A stretch of 64,000 bases of DNA from Lithobates sylvaticus. Its lineage: Eukaryota > Chordata > Amphibia > Anura > Ranidae. This document shows, piece by piece, positions 23,201 through 33,840 of this stretch. A model generated the notes under the pieces. That model was given only the letters and a program-made list of their open reading frames with translations. It searched no databases and was not told the origin of the DNA. The position numbers and the translations under genes are program-made. Every line of letters begins with the position of its first letter. Within the stretch, counting starts at the first letter, position 1. Location: assembly GCA_028564925.1 (NCBI GenBank), contig CM053033.1, positions 88,512,257 to 88,576,256 on the forward strand, written 5' to 3'.

Positions 23201-24024
23201 AGCTATACGAGGGAAAGACACTAAAGACATTCACCGCATTAAGAACAGACTATGACCTACCGAAACACTCATTTTATAAATATCTACAAATCAGGCATGC
23301 CTTAAATAAGCAATTTGCGAAACAAGGACCAAACTGGGTTAACTCCCCGGTATATCAAAGAATAGGCTCCCAAGTCAAGTCCAAAGGATTCATAGCAGAA
23401 ATTTATCCATATATATGCGAAGGCAGTGTAGAAAGTCCAGTACGACTTAAGAGCAGGAGGAAGTGGGAAAAAGAATTCGGAACCCTGTCAGATGAACAAT
23501 GGCTGAGAATACTTGAGAAGGGACACATGGTGTCGGTCTCGCCCGCACAAAGGGTCTCATACCTGATGTTATTACACAGGACATACTATACTCCCAAAAG
23601 ACTCTTTGACTTCGGGTGGAGAAAGGACGCCAGGTGCCCCAGGTGCCAAGATACTGGGGACTTGGCACATATGATTTGGAAATGTCCGAAACTGTTTCGT
23701 TACTGGTCAGAAATTCTCGATACACTGAACACAGTCTACGACGCGAGGTTAGAAATGAGTCCCAGACTGTGTATACTAGGGCTGGACGAAGGAATAGTCG
23801 GAGGCCCCTGGGTAATTAAAGCAGTGACGAGAGGTCTATTCCAAGCAAGAAAGCTAATAGCGCAAAGATGGCAGGCTGAAAAACCCCCAACGGAAAGAGA
23901 ATGGGCGAGATTAATAACAGAAACAATATGGAGGGAAAGAACGGTATATATGAGGAGAGGAAATATGAAAGAATTTGTTAAAATGTGGGAAATATGGATG
24001 GATAAGCAGGGATGCCCAATGTAA
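20290..24024 (+). CDS. LINE ORF2 protein: endonuclease and reverse transcriptase
   Basis: A 1244-residue protein, the normal length for L1/Tx1 ORF2. The N-terminal APE-type endonuclease (about 1-235) shows [37 protein letters not shown] and SDHAL. The reverse transcriptase (about 440-760) shows [71 protein letters not shown] and the catalytic YADD at 698-701. The C-terminal Cys/His region ([19 protein letters not shown]) is the usual CCHC motif. It nicks target DNA and copies the LINE RNA at the nick. No stop or frameshift is visible. Confidence 0.95.
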   Translation: [1244 protein letters not shown]

Positions 24025-24331
24025 TGGATAAGGGGGTGGGAGACTAAATAGAGAAAAACACTGTATAGGTAAAATAGAGGGGATACAAAGAGAGCATAAA
24101 GGTAAGGGGAATGAGATAGGAGAAGAAGGAAATACAGTAGAAGCATCAAGGGAAAGGTGGGAGGTACAGAAAAGAACTGCAGGTTAATGGTAAATTTTTT
24201 AGCAAACTGTGAGATAATGAGTTTATGGAAATTAAATATGTGTATGTATTTTTTCTGCTTGTTTTTTGTATGAAGAAAATAAATAAGGATTATATATTAT
24301 AATAAAAATCAAAAAAAACAAAAAAAAAAAA

Positions 24332-26330
24332 CATGCCTTAGCCCACGCTGACTTTAGGAAGGTGGGCAGTGTTCAGCTGAAGAGCCAAAGCGATGGTGGC
24401 TGCAGATGTGTTAACCAATGCTGCGCTACTGTTAGAACAGCTAATTACAAAAGGTTTTGAGCAAATAGAGGAGGTAGGGATGCCGTATGGAAAGTCTCTT
24501 TGGCTTGCGCCTGTTCATTTCAGAGAGCGACAACCATACTTCATGATGCTCCCAGACTGCCATGCTCCTCAGTTCATCCAGAAGAGACATAACTCACACT
24601 GGTGATAGCCACAGCCTCATTCATTTTGTCATTACTCACAGCTTGTGACCACAGAAGAGGATAAGGATTTAGTAGACTGGTAAAACCACAATCCCTGTCT
24701 ACAAACTCACTTCAAAACTTCTCACCACAGACTGCTACAGCTATCATTATCAAAATAATGTTTCCACAGAAGGTTATACAAGCAGAAAACTGTACATACA
24801 TAACTGAACATGACATGTATTAACTACTGTTGACATATGTCAATTATCTAGCTTTGTTCGCTCATAAGGTAAATTGTTCAAATTATAAAAAAAAAGTGAC
24901 GTAGTATTCAAAAGTAAGCTCTGCAAGACATTTAAACCCTGTGAATATTAAGCAGAAACATATTAAGATTTTTATTACGCTTCTTTGTATGCCTTCACTT
25001 TACTAGTTTACTAGGTCCACCTACCTGCCTATAGCTTCTATGGAACAGGGTGTTAAAAACATGTTACTAAGGCTTTAGTAACAAAGGGAAATGAAATGAA
25101 GAGGTGCACAGGTTGGTTTTCCAGCTAATTAGGGTCACAGCAGGCATCTTTTGAAATTCAGTAAGCAGCAATAGAGGGAAGCCTACCCCAAACCATCTCC
25201 AGCCTCATAAGACCTAGGTTTTTTTAATGCACAGGCACAGCCAGAGTAAGTGCAAGAAACAATGATTGGTTGGGCACAGATACATAGCTGAAATAGAGGG
25301 ATATGTATGTACACTTTACAAAGTCCATATATTCTCGAAATACCGGAACCGATTGTGTGATTATAATAAGCAGGCTTAGACGTAGCTAGATCTCTAGCGA
25401 TTGAATTGACATTTCCATCTCAATTTCTATAGAACCAGGTAAGGTGTTGCTATACATTTTACTAAAATTTGTTCAATGTGTAGGATCCACCTGTATGTGA
25501 TGCTTTATTCCCTTTACAAAGATGGGGTTCCAGTTTATTCGCTCTATGTGTATTCATTTATATACATGTCCCACTGTTGTTCCCACTGATTAAAGCAGTT
25601 TCGCACTTTTAAGAGGTACCATGATATGGTGCGTTTCTTCCACAAACTTGGAAATGTACGCAACCTTGAGACCTCTATTAGAATGTCAGAAATAGGTTTT
25701 AATGAGGTCCTTTTGTCGGGGCTGAGTGCTGGGGAATTCTTTGTGAACTCGTAATGAACTGCCCCTCCCATATACAAGTCCCTTGCTAATAATAAATTAA
25801 TTGAGCTGCTTGACATTTAATCCTTGAGAGGTACAGTTGAAAACCTTGTCTCACACAAATCCTGAGGTCTCATAATAGAAGATTCCTGCGCTTACAGAGA
25901 TTTACTGCCAAACAGTTTCCCATAGTATGTTCGCAGTCTGCCCATGCACCCAAGAAAAAAACAGTACATCTAAACAAAACAAGCTCAATTCATAATAGGC
26001 CTATAAATACAGCCCAATGTTTCCACCTGCAGGGGAAGCCATCAATAACCAGCATAAGGTATGGAATATTTCCTAACCATATGAAGCTGAACTCCAGCCT
26101 TACCCGCAGGGAAACCAGATAGAACGAGCATAAATCCAGAACGATTTGTACAATCCCTAAGAACTTAAAGCTAAACTCCGAATTTTCTCTTGTATGGAAA
26201 TTGCTTACTCTGATTAGAACCAACACTGAAGGCTTCTCAAAGAATGCTTTAGCTGCAGAAAGTCAGACAGAGCCCACCTAGGTTTTATGCCTGGAGAAAG
26301 TCCAGCGTCATAGTGCCCTTTCCTCTCCAG
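24332..26330. other. No recognisable gene
   Basis: Mixed sequence without clear exons on either strand. Short ORFs at 24393-24605 (plus) and 25544-25816 (minus) show no motif. No transposon ends found. Confidence 0.4.
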
Positions 26331-26332
26331 CC

Positions 26333-26723
26333 TTAAAAGGAGAAGTACAGCCAAAGCTTGTTTGGCTGTACTTATCCTGTTGATCAAAGGAGTGCACTCC
26401 TGTGACTCGTTCTCAGCGGACAGCGGGCTGACGTCACAGAGCTGGTCCAAGTTGGGGAAAGATCACGACCATATGATTGAGATCCACCCAGGAACCTGGA
26501 CTAATAGTTGCCTGGGCTAGCCGCTTCCACCCCCTCCACAGCCCAGCACTCCAGTGGGGGGGGGGGGGGGCTGCAGTGAATGACAATCACCAGCTCTCCG
26601 CACACAGAGAACTGAGTGATCAGCAGTGTTTGATCTCTCAGTTCTCAGCCTTAGAGCCGGCAGGGGATAGGCACCTAGGAAAGTATGATTCAAAAAAAAA
26701 CCCCCACATACTTCTCTTTTAAA
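26333..26723. mobile_element. Small inverted-repeat element (MITE), copy 1
   Basis: Starts ttaaaaggagaagtacagcc and ends cacatacttctcttttaaa. The interior repeats the end motif (tggctgtacttatcctgttg) and includes a G run at 26556-26570. A sister copy follows at once. Confidence 0.7.
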
Positions 26724-27003
26724 GGCAAAGTACAGCCAAAGCTCATTTGGCTGTACTTCTCCTGTGGTTCACAGGAGTGCAGTTCATTTTGCACTCCTGT
26801 GACCCATTTTCAGCAGGGAGTGGGCTAAAATCTGCTGACGTCACAGAGTCGGTCCAGGCTCAGGCCTTGACAGTCAGCAGCTCTCTGCTCATGGAGATGT
26901 AAGAACTTGACTGGAGGTGTGCGATCGCTCGGTTCTCATTGGTAGAGGCACTGGGGAACAGATGCAGCATCGGACCGATGCTGCATCCACCTAGGTAAGT
27001 ATG

Positions 27004-27034
<31 letters not shown>

Positions 27035-27052
27035 CCTGTACATCTCTTTTAA
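26718..27052. mobile_element. Small inverted-repeat element (MITE), copy 2
   Basis: The same family as 26333-26723 and abutting it. Starts ttttaaaggcaaagtacagc, with gctcatttggctgtacttct, and ends ctgtacatctcttttaa. A long A run lies at 27009-27034. Confidence 0.7.
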
Positions 27053-27435
27053 TGTCCCAGCCTGACCTTTACATTTACTGGATTTCAGTTCTTTCAGTCA
27101 TGGAGGCTCAGGTTTAAAGAAGGTATGTACAACACCCTGCCAGCCATGATCTGCCAGCATGACATAGAAAAGCACCAAGACCTAATAATGATGGTAATGG
27201 GTCTCAAAAAACATAAGTAACGAAAACAAAAGGTTTTACTGTATTTAATAATTTCAATAGCATGTAAATGAGGGGTAAAAGAGGAACCAGGCAAGGAGAT
27301 CAGATTCAATTTTAGCATTAAGCCACACGCTCACTAACAACAGTCTGATCGACACTGAAGAACTAGCAGAATTTTGTACAGTGTTAGTCACAGACACAAG
27401 CTAGGTTAATGATAAGTTCTTAAACGGCAACATCT

Positions 27436-27788
27436 AAAAAAGGTGAAGTTTACCTTTTTTGAAAAACACATAAAAAATAAAACAAAAAACACATAATTTT
27501 GCAGAAACAAAAATGTGCATTTAATTTTTTTTTTCACAGGAGCCTGCAGAGCATTGCACCCGTAATCATTGGATTGTAGGTGCAATTCCGGGCTCCTGCA
27601 CACGTGGTCGCAGTCCATTAAGAATTACAAGCTGTCTGCAAAATGCAACAGCAGGTGCGGAAATCAGATCCCCTGCCTACCGACATGGGAGGGGGGGGTG
27701 GAGTTGGGGCATTGGGGTGTGGGGGCAGGTCTGGAGTGATGTGGGTGTAATGTGTAACATACGCCAAAAAGGTGAACGTATTCTTTAA
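27436..27788. mobile_element. Small inverted-repeat element (MITE)
   Basis: Same family as 2290-2772: left end aaaaaaggtgaagtttacct and right end aaaaaggtgaacgtattctt, with gcctgcagagcattgcaccc inside as in the other copy. Confidence 0.6.
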
Positions 27789-27860
27789 TTAGCTCACATA
27801 TACTATTCAATTTATCAATTGCCTAAAATGTATTTTTAATAATCTCTAAAATCGAAGCTA

Positions 27861-29400
27861 CAGAGGGAAAATGCATTTAATCCCCTGCTAATTTTGTATG
27901 TTTGTCCACTGACAAAGAAATGATCAGTCTATAATTTTAATGGTAGGTTTATTTTAACAGTGAGAGACAGAACAACAACAAAAATATCCAGAAAACGCAT
28001 TTCAAAAACGTTAATTTATTTGAATTTTAATGAGTGAAATAAGTATTTGATCCTCTATCAATCAGCAAGATTTCTGGCTCCCAGGTGTCTTCTATACAGG
28101 TAATGAGCTGAGATTAGAAACACTCTCCTAAAGGGAGTGCTCCTAATCTCAGCCTGTTACCTATATAAAAGTCACCTGTCCACAGAAGCAATTAATCAGA
28201 TTCCAATCTCTCCACCATGGCCAAGACCAAAGAGCTGTCCAAGAATGTCAGGGGCAAGATTGTAGACCTACACAAGGCTGGAATGGGCTACAAGACTGAA
28301 GCAGCTTAGTAAGAGGGTGACAACAGTCGATGCAATTATTCACAAATGGAAGAAACACAAAATAACTATCAATCTCCCTCGGTCTGGGGCTCCATGCAAG
28401 ATCTTACCTCGTGGAGTTTCAATGATTATGAGAACGGTGCAGAATCAGCCCAGAACTACACGGGACAATATTGTCAATGATCTCAAGGCAGCTGGGACCA
28501 TAGTCACCAAAAACACAATTGGTAACACAACGCCGTTAAGGACTAAAGTCCTGCAGCACCCGCAAGGTTCCCTTGCTCAAGAAAGAACATGGACAAGCCC
28601 GTCTAAAGTTTGTATGTGTTGTGGTCAGATGAGATTAAACTCAAGCTCTTTGGCATCAACTCAACTTTGTGTATGGAGGAGGAATGCTGCGTATGACCGC
28701 AGGAACACCATTCCCATTGTCAAACATGGAGGTGGAAACATTATGCTTTGGGAGTGTTTTTCTGCTAAGGGGACAGGACAACTTCACTGCATCAAAGGGG
28801 ACGATGGACGGGGCCATGTACTGTCAAATCTTGGGTGAGAACCTCCTTCCCTCAGCCAGGGCATTGAAAATGGGTCGTGAATGGGTATTTCAGTATGACA
28901 ATGACCGAAAACACAGACAGGGCAACAAAGGAGTGGCTCAAGAAGAAACACATTAAGGTCTTGGAGGGGCTTAGCCAGTCTCCAGACCTTAAACCCATAG
29001 AAAATATGTGGAGGGAGCGGACGATTTGAGTTACCAAACATCAGTCTCAAAACCTCAATGACTTGGAGAGGATCTGCAAAGAGGAGTGGGACAAAATCCT
29101 TCCTGAGATGTGTGCAAACCTGGTGGCCAACTACAAGAAACATCTGGCCTCTGTGATTGCCAACAAGGGTTTTGCCACCAAGTACTAAATCATGTTTTGC
29201 GAAGCAAATACTTATTTCACTCATTTAAATGCAAATCAATTTATAATACTTTTTTAAAATGTGTTTTTCTGGATTTTTTTGTTTTTTCCGTCTCTCACTG
29301 GTAAAATAAACCTACCATTAAAATTATAGACTGATCATTTCTTTGTCAGTGGACAAACGTACAAAATCAGCAGGGGATCAAATACTTTTTTCCTTCACTG
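27861..29400 (+). mobile_element. Decayed Tc1/mariner transposon
   Basis: 1540 bp flanked by TA at 27859-27860 and 29401-29402. The inverted ends read (cagaggg...)aatcccctgct and agcaggggatcaaatac...ttcactg. The inner ends share ggtaggtttattttaacagt and gtaaaataaacctaccatta. The family's usual end is cagtgaaggaaaaaagtatt; the left end has diverged from it. Contains a broken transposase gene. Confidence 0.88.
28217..29187 (+). pseudogene. Tc1 transposase pseudogene
   Basis: Reads [30 protein letters not shown] from 28217, then a stop codon (TAG, about 28308). In another frame it reads [30 protein letters not shown] and KTIGNT-like sequence (helix-turn-helix region). Then come [18 protein letters not shown] and [19 protein letters not shown] around the first catalytic Asp, and in a third frame [11 protein letters not shown] and the [15 protein letters not shown] segment, ending FATKY-stop at 29187. 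At least three frame changes and a deletion near 28525-28560 make it inactive. The normal length is about 340 residues. Confidence 0.88.
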
Positions 29401-29402
29401 TA

Positions 29403-29933
29403 TCACATTTATATGAATCTTAAAGTCTTAAACCAAGTAAATGCAGGAAAAAGTTGTCTATTATGCTCTCAAACTACAATGCTTTTAAATGCTAGACAAG
29501 GTTTTAAAAGCAGCTTTATTCTTTTGCATTTAGGTAAGGTGAATGTAATACTGTACATAAAATACATCATACATTTAACTAAAATATTTTGAAAAGGGAA
29601 GCAGCAACAGGGTATCATCTGGGGCCGATTAGAGACTTTACAATGCTGGAGGAGGTCTTGAAAGCAATCAAAAGGTGTCACATCAACACTGTTTGGGTGC
29701 AGCCTCGTTTTCCGCAGTACTGCACCTGGAGGGCAAGGAGCTCCAACCTAGCATAAGAAATCCTGCCATGTTCAGAAGACTGGACAGGCTCCTTTCACTG
29801 GCCACATAAATTAGCTAAGGATAACTGCGATGTTTTAACACATAACTATGTCTGAGAATTAGCAACAGGTTTTAGGAAAACTACCCAACGATGAAGTGAG
29901 GACTGCATGCCTGGGTCCTAAGAAAACACTTAC
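29403..29933. other. GRIPAP1 intronic or flanking sequence
   Basis: No exon or clear repeat seen. I looked for the next expected GRIPAP1 exon (GLEELVLSEMNSPSRTQ-type) on the minus strand here and down to 24332 and did not find it. Confidence 0.4.
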
Positions 29934-30033
29934 CTGTTCGAGTTTTACTGTTAGTGAGAATCTCCTGAAGCCGTTCCTGAAGCTTATCTGCTCGTTTCCT
30001 CTCCAGGTGAAGCTGCCGCTTCAGGTCCTTAAG
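29934..30033 (-). CDS. GRIPAP1: GRIPAP1 exon ([18 protein letters not shown])
   Basis: A 100-bp exon between acceptor tctcatag and donor acag/gtaagt, encoding [33 protein letters not shown] plus one base. This is the most diagnostic exon: the sequence matches, from memory, the very conserved coiled-coil segment of vertebrate GRIPAP1 just before its GLEELVLSEMNSPSRTQ region. It is the most 3' GRIPAP1 exon found. It ends in phase 1, so at least one more exon must lie at lower coordinates or beyond the window. Confidence 0.9.
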
Positions 30034-30099
30034 CTATGAGAAACAGTACAAAACAATCTGTGTATTGGGGTAGCAGAGAGGTCAATGTGTTGTGATGTC

Positions 30100-30540
30100 T
30101 CTATATTAGGAAGACTGGAGGTGTCAGCATATCCTGATGTCTGTGTATGAGGAGAGGTCAGTGTATCCCAATTCCTGTGTATTAGGAGAGGAGAGGTCAG
30201 TGTATCCCGATTCCTGTATATTAGGAGAGGAGAGGTCAGTGTATCCTGATGTCTGTGTATTAGGAGAGGAGAGGTCAGTGTATCCTGATGTATGTGTATT
30301 AGGAGAGGAGAGGTCAGTGTATCCTGATGTCTGTATTAGGCAAGGAGAGGTCAGTGTATCCTGATGCCTGTGTATTAGGAGGAGGGGAGAGGTCAGTGTA
30401 TCCTGATGCCTGTGTATTAGGAGGAGAGGAGAGGTCCGTGTATCCTGATGTCGGTATATTCGGAGAGGAGAGGTCAGTGTGTCCTAATGTCTGTGTATTA
30501 GGAGGAGAGGTCAGCGTATCCTGATGTCTGTGTATTAGGA
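30100..30540. repeat. Minisatellite of about 40-46 bp in a GRIPAP1 intron
   Basis: About ten units with gaggtcagtgtatcctgatg and tctgtgtattaggagagga. Open frames through it (ERSVYPDVCVLGE repeats) are artefacts of the repeat. Confidence 0.9.
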
Positions 30541-30602
30541 GGGCAACTAACCTGTGCTCTAAATATAAGCAGAGTGTGTATTATACAAAGAATGTTACTT
30601 AC

Positions 30603-30659
30603 AGCAGCACTTCCTCTCTTCTCTACGATTCTCTGCCCATCTGTTGTATCCTTTACCTC
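30603..30659 (-). CDS. GRIPAP1: GRIPAP1 exon (EVKDTTDGQRIVEKRGSAA)
   Basis: A 57-bp exon of 19 codons, phase 0 on both sides, acceptor tttattag and donor gct/gtaagt. It encodes EVKDTTDGQRIVEKRGSAA, which in GRIPAP1 directly precedes LKDLKRQLH. Too short to appear as an independent ORF; supported by splice sites and by fit to both neighbours. Confidence 0.88.
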
Positions 30660-30845
30660 CTAATAAAAAATAAAAAAAACACATACAACAAACCACCTTA
30701 CAATATTCCTAAAAATGTTATTCTCATACTACAAGTGAAAGCAGCTCTGAAGGAGAGTGGAAGACAAAGTAGAATACAGAGGAGGCATCACAGCACAGGG
30801 AGGTCACACTTAGATGGTCATGGGGGATGTGGGAAGAGGTCTCAC

Positions 30846-30941
30846 CTGTCTCAGCTGTTCTATTGTCCCATTAAGACTTTCTTTCACTTTTTCAGATGCC
30901 TTGATTTGTTCCATTAGTGAGTCTAGCTCCTTCTGTTTCAT
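30846..30941 (-). CDS. GRIPAP1: GRIPAP1 exon (MKQKELDSLMEQIKASEK)
   Basis: A 96-bp exon of 32 codons, phase 0 on both sides, acceptor taccttcag and donor acag/gtgaga. It encodes MKQKELDSLMEQIKASEKVK-ESLNGTIEQLRQ, a coiled-coil segment. The position between the ETVERN and EVKD exons fits GRIPAP1 order. Confidence 0.85.
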
Positions 30942-31497
30942 CTGAAGGTAATTAAAACAGCATAAAAAATTACAATTGAGCACCTCTGGTGCTGCAAGTA
31001 TGTCAGCAAAAAATAAAATACCTTCTAAAACATGGTCACATTTGTCCTAAAGTAAAAGTGTTCTTTGCTTATGGGGTGCAGAGAATAAGTTTGTTGAATA
31101 TCTTTCTCCCACCCTGCTGCTTATACTATCTTTTAAATTTGCTTAATCTTACAATGTAGATAAATCCACATCCTACATTATGGGAATAAAATGCCCTTTT
31201 TAAAAAGGTAGCAAAAAATTTAACCTTTCAAAAATTTCACAAAATGTCTCTGAAGGTAAAAAAGCCAATAGAAAGTTATGTGAATCTGACTGCATCAGTA
31301 ATGAAAGCCAGTTGGCCAGTTATGTACCTATAAGAGCATCCTCCGCACAGCTGTGTCACAATGTGATTTGAAATTTTCACTGAACGCTCAATTATAAGCC
31401 AAAGAAAGGAGCAATGAAGGGGTTTAGCTTATCCTGTGACTAATACTCATGGTTTTAGGACATTGGCAGAGCAGCACTAACATAAAATTGTTTGCAG

Positions 31498-31631
<134 letters not shown>

Positions 31632-31794
31632 AGTGAGGGAGGCCCATGTGAGACTGACAATCCACTGCAAGTGTATAAAACGAATGCTACAGCACTCAGT
31701 CCTACCAGCTAGCAAACTGAATCTAATTAAAACTAAAAGAAAAAAAGTTCTGTGAATTAGCTAGAAAACAGGAGTTTTAATATTAAAAACTTAC

Positions 31795-31872
31795 ATGCAG
31801 ATCCGCTGTATGTTCTTCTTGAAGTTTTGCAAAGTCTTCCTTGTGTTGCAGCTGGTTCCTTTCAACAGTTTC
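31795..31872 (-). CDS. GRIPAP1: GRIPAP1 exon ([18 protein letters not shown])
   Basis: A 78-bp exon of 26 codons, phase 0, acceptor ttcttacag and donor gcat/gtaagt. It encodes [26 protein letters not shown], coiled coil. It follows the FERRLKEAE exon in the GRIPAP1 reading order. Confidence 0.84.
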
Positions 31873-31982
31873 CTGTAAGAAGTCTCAAGATTAGACAGAG
31901 ACACACTGATCCAGATGCAAAGAACTGAATAAAACTGACAGGTTTGGCGACATTGGAAGCACATGGATAGCCCCACACTCAC

Positions 31983-32096
31983 TTCTGCCTCCTTTAGTCG
32001 ACGTTCAAACCATCCTTTGGTGCCCTCTAGTGAATTGATCTGTAAACGCAGCTCCTCTGTAGTCTGCTGTAAGCCTTCCAACTCCCTGCAGCGCGC
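31983..32096 (-). CDS. GRIPAP1: GRIPAP1 exon ([17 protein letters not shown])
   Basis: A 114-bp exon of 38 codons, phase 0, acceptor atcctcag and donor cagaa/gtgagt. It encodes [19 protein letters not shown], then [19 protein letters not shown]. The [17 protein letters not shown] block is nearly invariant in GRIPAP1, giving strong support for the gene name. GRIPAP1 (GRASP-1) is a cytoplasmic coiled-coil Rab4 effector on recycling endosomes that links AMPA-receptor traffic to GRIP1. Confidence 0.9.
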
Positions 32097-32610
32097 CTGA
32101 GGATACAGAACAGATTATAGGTCACATGAAAAAATCTCTAATAGAAAATTACAGCCTTTCAGCCAACGAGAAGTTAAAGTATTGCAACAAACCTCATGGG
32201 GGGGGCAGATAAACAGCATCATATAGACAATGTCTGATGGTATAAAGAGCCCAATTGTCTGTATTACAGTTGCAGTTGCCAAAACAACCTATCAACAGCC
32301 TGTCCTTATCAATGCATTTATTACCTTTCTTTTTTTAAATGTTTGTGAAAGGCTGATATATCATACAACTGGGTTTCCTGCTAAATGTATTTACTGGACT
32401 TACTTATGTTGACAGGCAGGCCCCTCTGGTTATGAAAAGCAAATATATCGGAAACTTTGATGCATTTTCAATGATACCACAATCAACTATTGTGAAATTT
32501 TCTGAAAACAGATTTAGGATGTTAACTTTAAAAATGTTGCCCTTGATGTTTCCATATTTTTAATAGAAGATTTGTTGATTTTAGATTCTAAAAACGTATT
32601 CATTTTTTTT
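32097..32610. other. GRIPAP1 intronic sequence, no feature recognised
   Basis: Part of the intron between 43155 and 32096. AT-rich, no exon or clear repeat. Confidence 0.5.
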
Positions 32611-33075
32611 TTTTTAAGTAACAAACATGTTATACTTACCTGCTCTTTGTAATGGTTTTGCACAGAGCAGCTCTGATTGTCTCCTTTTTAGGTCCTCTGC
32701 TAGCGGTCCTGGCTCCTCCCCCCTGCTGAGTGCCCCCAATAGCAAGCCTCTTGCTATAGGGGTGCTTGAGCAGGCTCCCTCCTCCTGAACCGCACTCCTG
32801 TGAATGGACATTGTCCATTCACAGAGCGTGGATCTGCTCAGCCCCACCCTCTCCTCATTGGCTCACTGGCTTTCATTGACAGCAGCAGGAGCCAATGGCT
32901 CCCAGTGCTGTGTGAGCCAATGAGCAGAGAAAGACCCAGGAGACCATCTGCTTTCATGCACATCGCCGGATACAGATGGGGCTCAGGTAAGTATAAGAAA
33001 GGGCTGGGCAGCTGCACCCAGGTAGTTTTACCTTAATGCATTAGGGTAAAAAACCTTCTGCCTTTAGAACCACTT
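32611..33075. mobile_element. Small inverted-repeat element (MITE)
   Basis: The right end ttctgcctttagaaccactt matches the right end of the copy at 37538-37955. Shared inner sequence includes cctgctctttg...cacagagcag, gcgagtgcccccaatagcaa-type and ggggctcaggtaagtataag. Non-coding. Confidence 0.6.
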
Positions 33076-33840
33076 TATTTCTAGGTTATTGTTTTTTTTT
33101 TTTTTTTTTTTTTATTAGAGACACTTTAAGCAGCACACTGATGAATAATTGCCTGTTAACGCTACCCAGCAGCCCAAACAGCTGTTGCCTACACAGCATT
33201 TTGGGCTGCGGAGCCGTACACAGCAGGGGATGGGCATCACAGAGCTCTTTTTTTTTTTTAACAACTTTATATGAAGTGTACAGAGTGCCGTGCAGTGACA
33301 TGTGGGAGCATGCAAAGCGGTGTGCTTTTATGCACACATGTATAATATTGCACAGCTGTGGAATGCAATAAAACACTGTGTTCTGGTCTGAAGAGGACAC
33401 ACAAAAATCTATTGTTTTCTGTGCATCATTGCAGTTCCCTGCATTTTCCAATGAGGGAAAACAAAAACTGCACATACCTTTGTGCTCATAAGTTTACATA
33501 CCCTGGCAGAATTTATGATTTCTTGGCTATTTTTCAGAGAATATGAATGATAACACAAAAACATTTTTTTTCATTCATGGTTAGTGTTTGGCTGAAGCCA
33601 TTTATTATCAGTCAACTGTGTTTAATCTTTTTAAATCATAATGGCAACTGAAACTACCCAAACGACCCATATCAAAAGTTTACATACACCGGTTCTGTGT
33701 ATTGCCCCTTTAACATCAATGACAGCTTGAAGACTTTTGTGGTATTTGTAGATGAGGCTCTTTATCTTCTCTGATGGTAAAGCTGCTCATTCCTCTTGAC
33801 AAAAAGCCTCCAGTTCCTGTAAATTCTTGGGCTGTCTTGC

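Larger units (their letters stand above)
16743..24331 (+). mobile_element. Full-length L1-type LINE with both ORFs open
   Basis: About 7.6 kb: a 5' UTR from about 16743 (aagatggcagcttcctgaag) to 18304 with tandem monomers, ORF1 18305-19420, a spacer of 869 bp, ORF2 20290-24024, a 3' UTR and an A-rich tail near 24301-24331. The ORF arrangement and protein types are those of the L1/Tx1 group. Both ORFs are uninterrupted, so this is a young and possibly competent copy. I could not find convincing target-site duplications, so both ends are approximate. Confidence 0.88.

Noticed and set aside
24393-24605. Plus-strand ORF of 70 residues just after the LINE
   Set aside because: No motif, and the start lacks any promoter or exon context.
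25544-25816. Minus-strand ORF of 90 residues with a protein-like composition
   Set aside because: No splice context, homologue or motif recognised; may be chance.
30137-30524. ORFs with ERSVYPDVCVLGE repeats, resembling a repeat protein
   Set aside because: They follow a minisatellite in a GRIPAP1 intron; no gene-like context or splice support.
30100-30540. Possible CRISPR-like array of regular repeats
   Set aside because: Units are contiguous tandem repeats without unique spacers, in vertebrate DNA.
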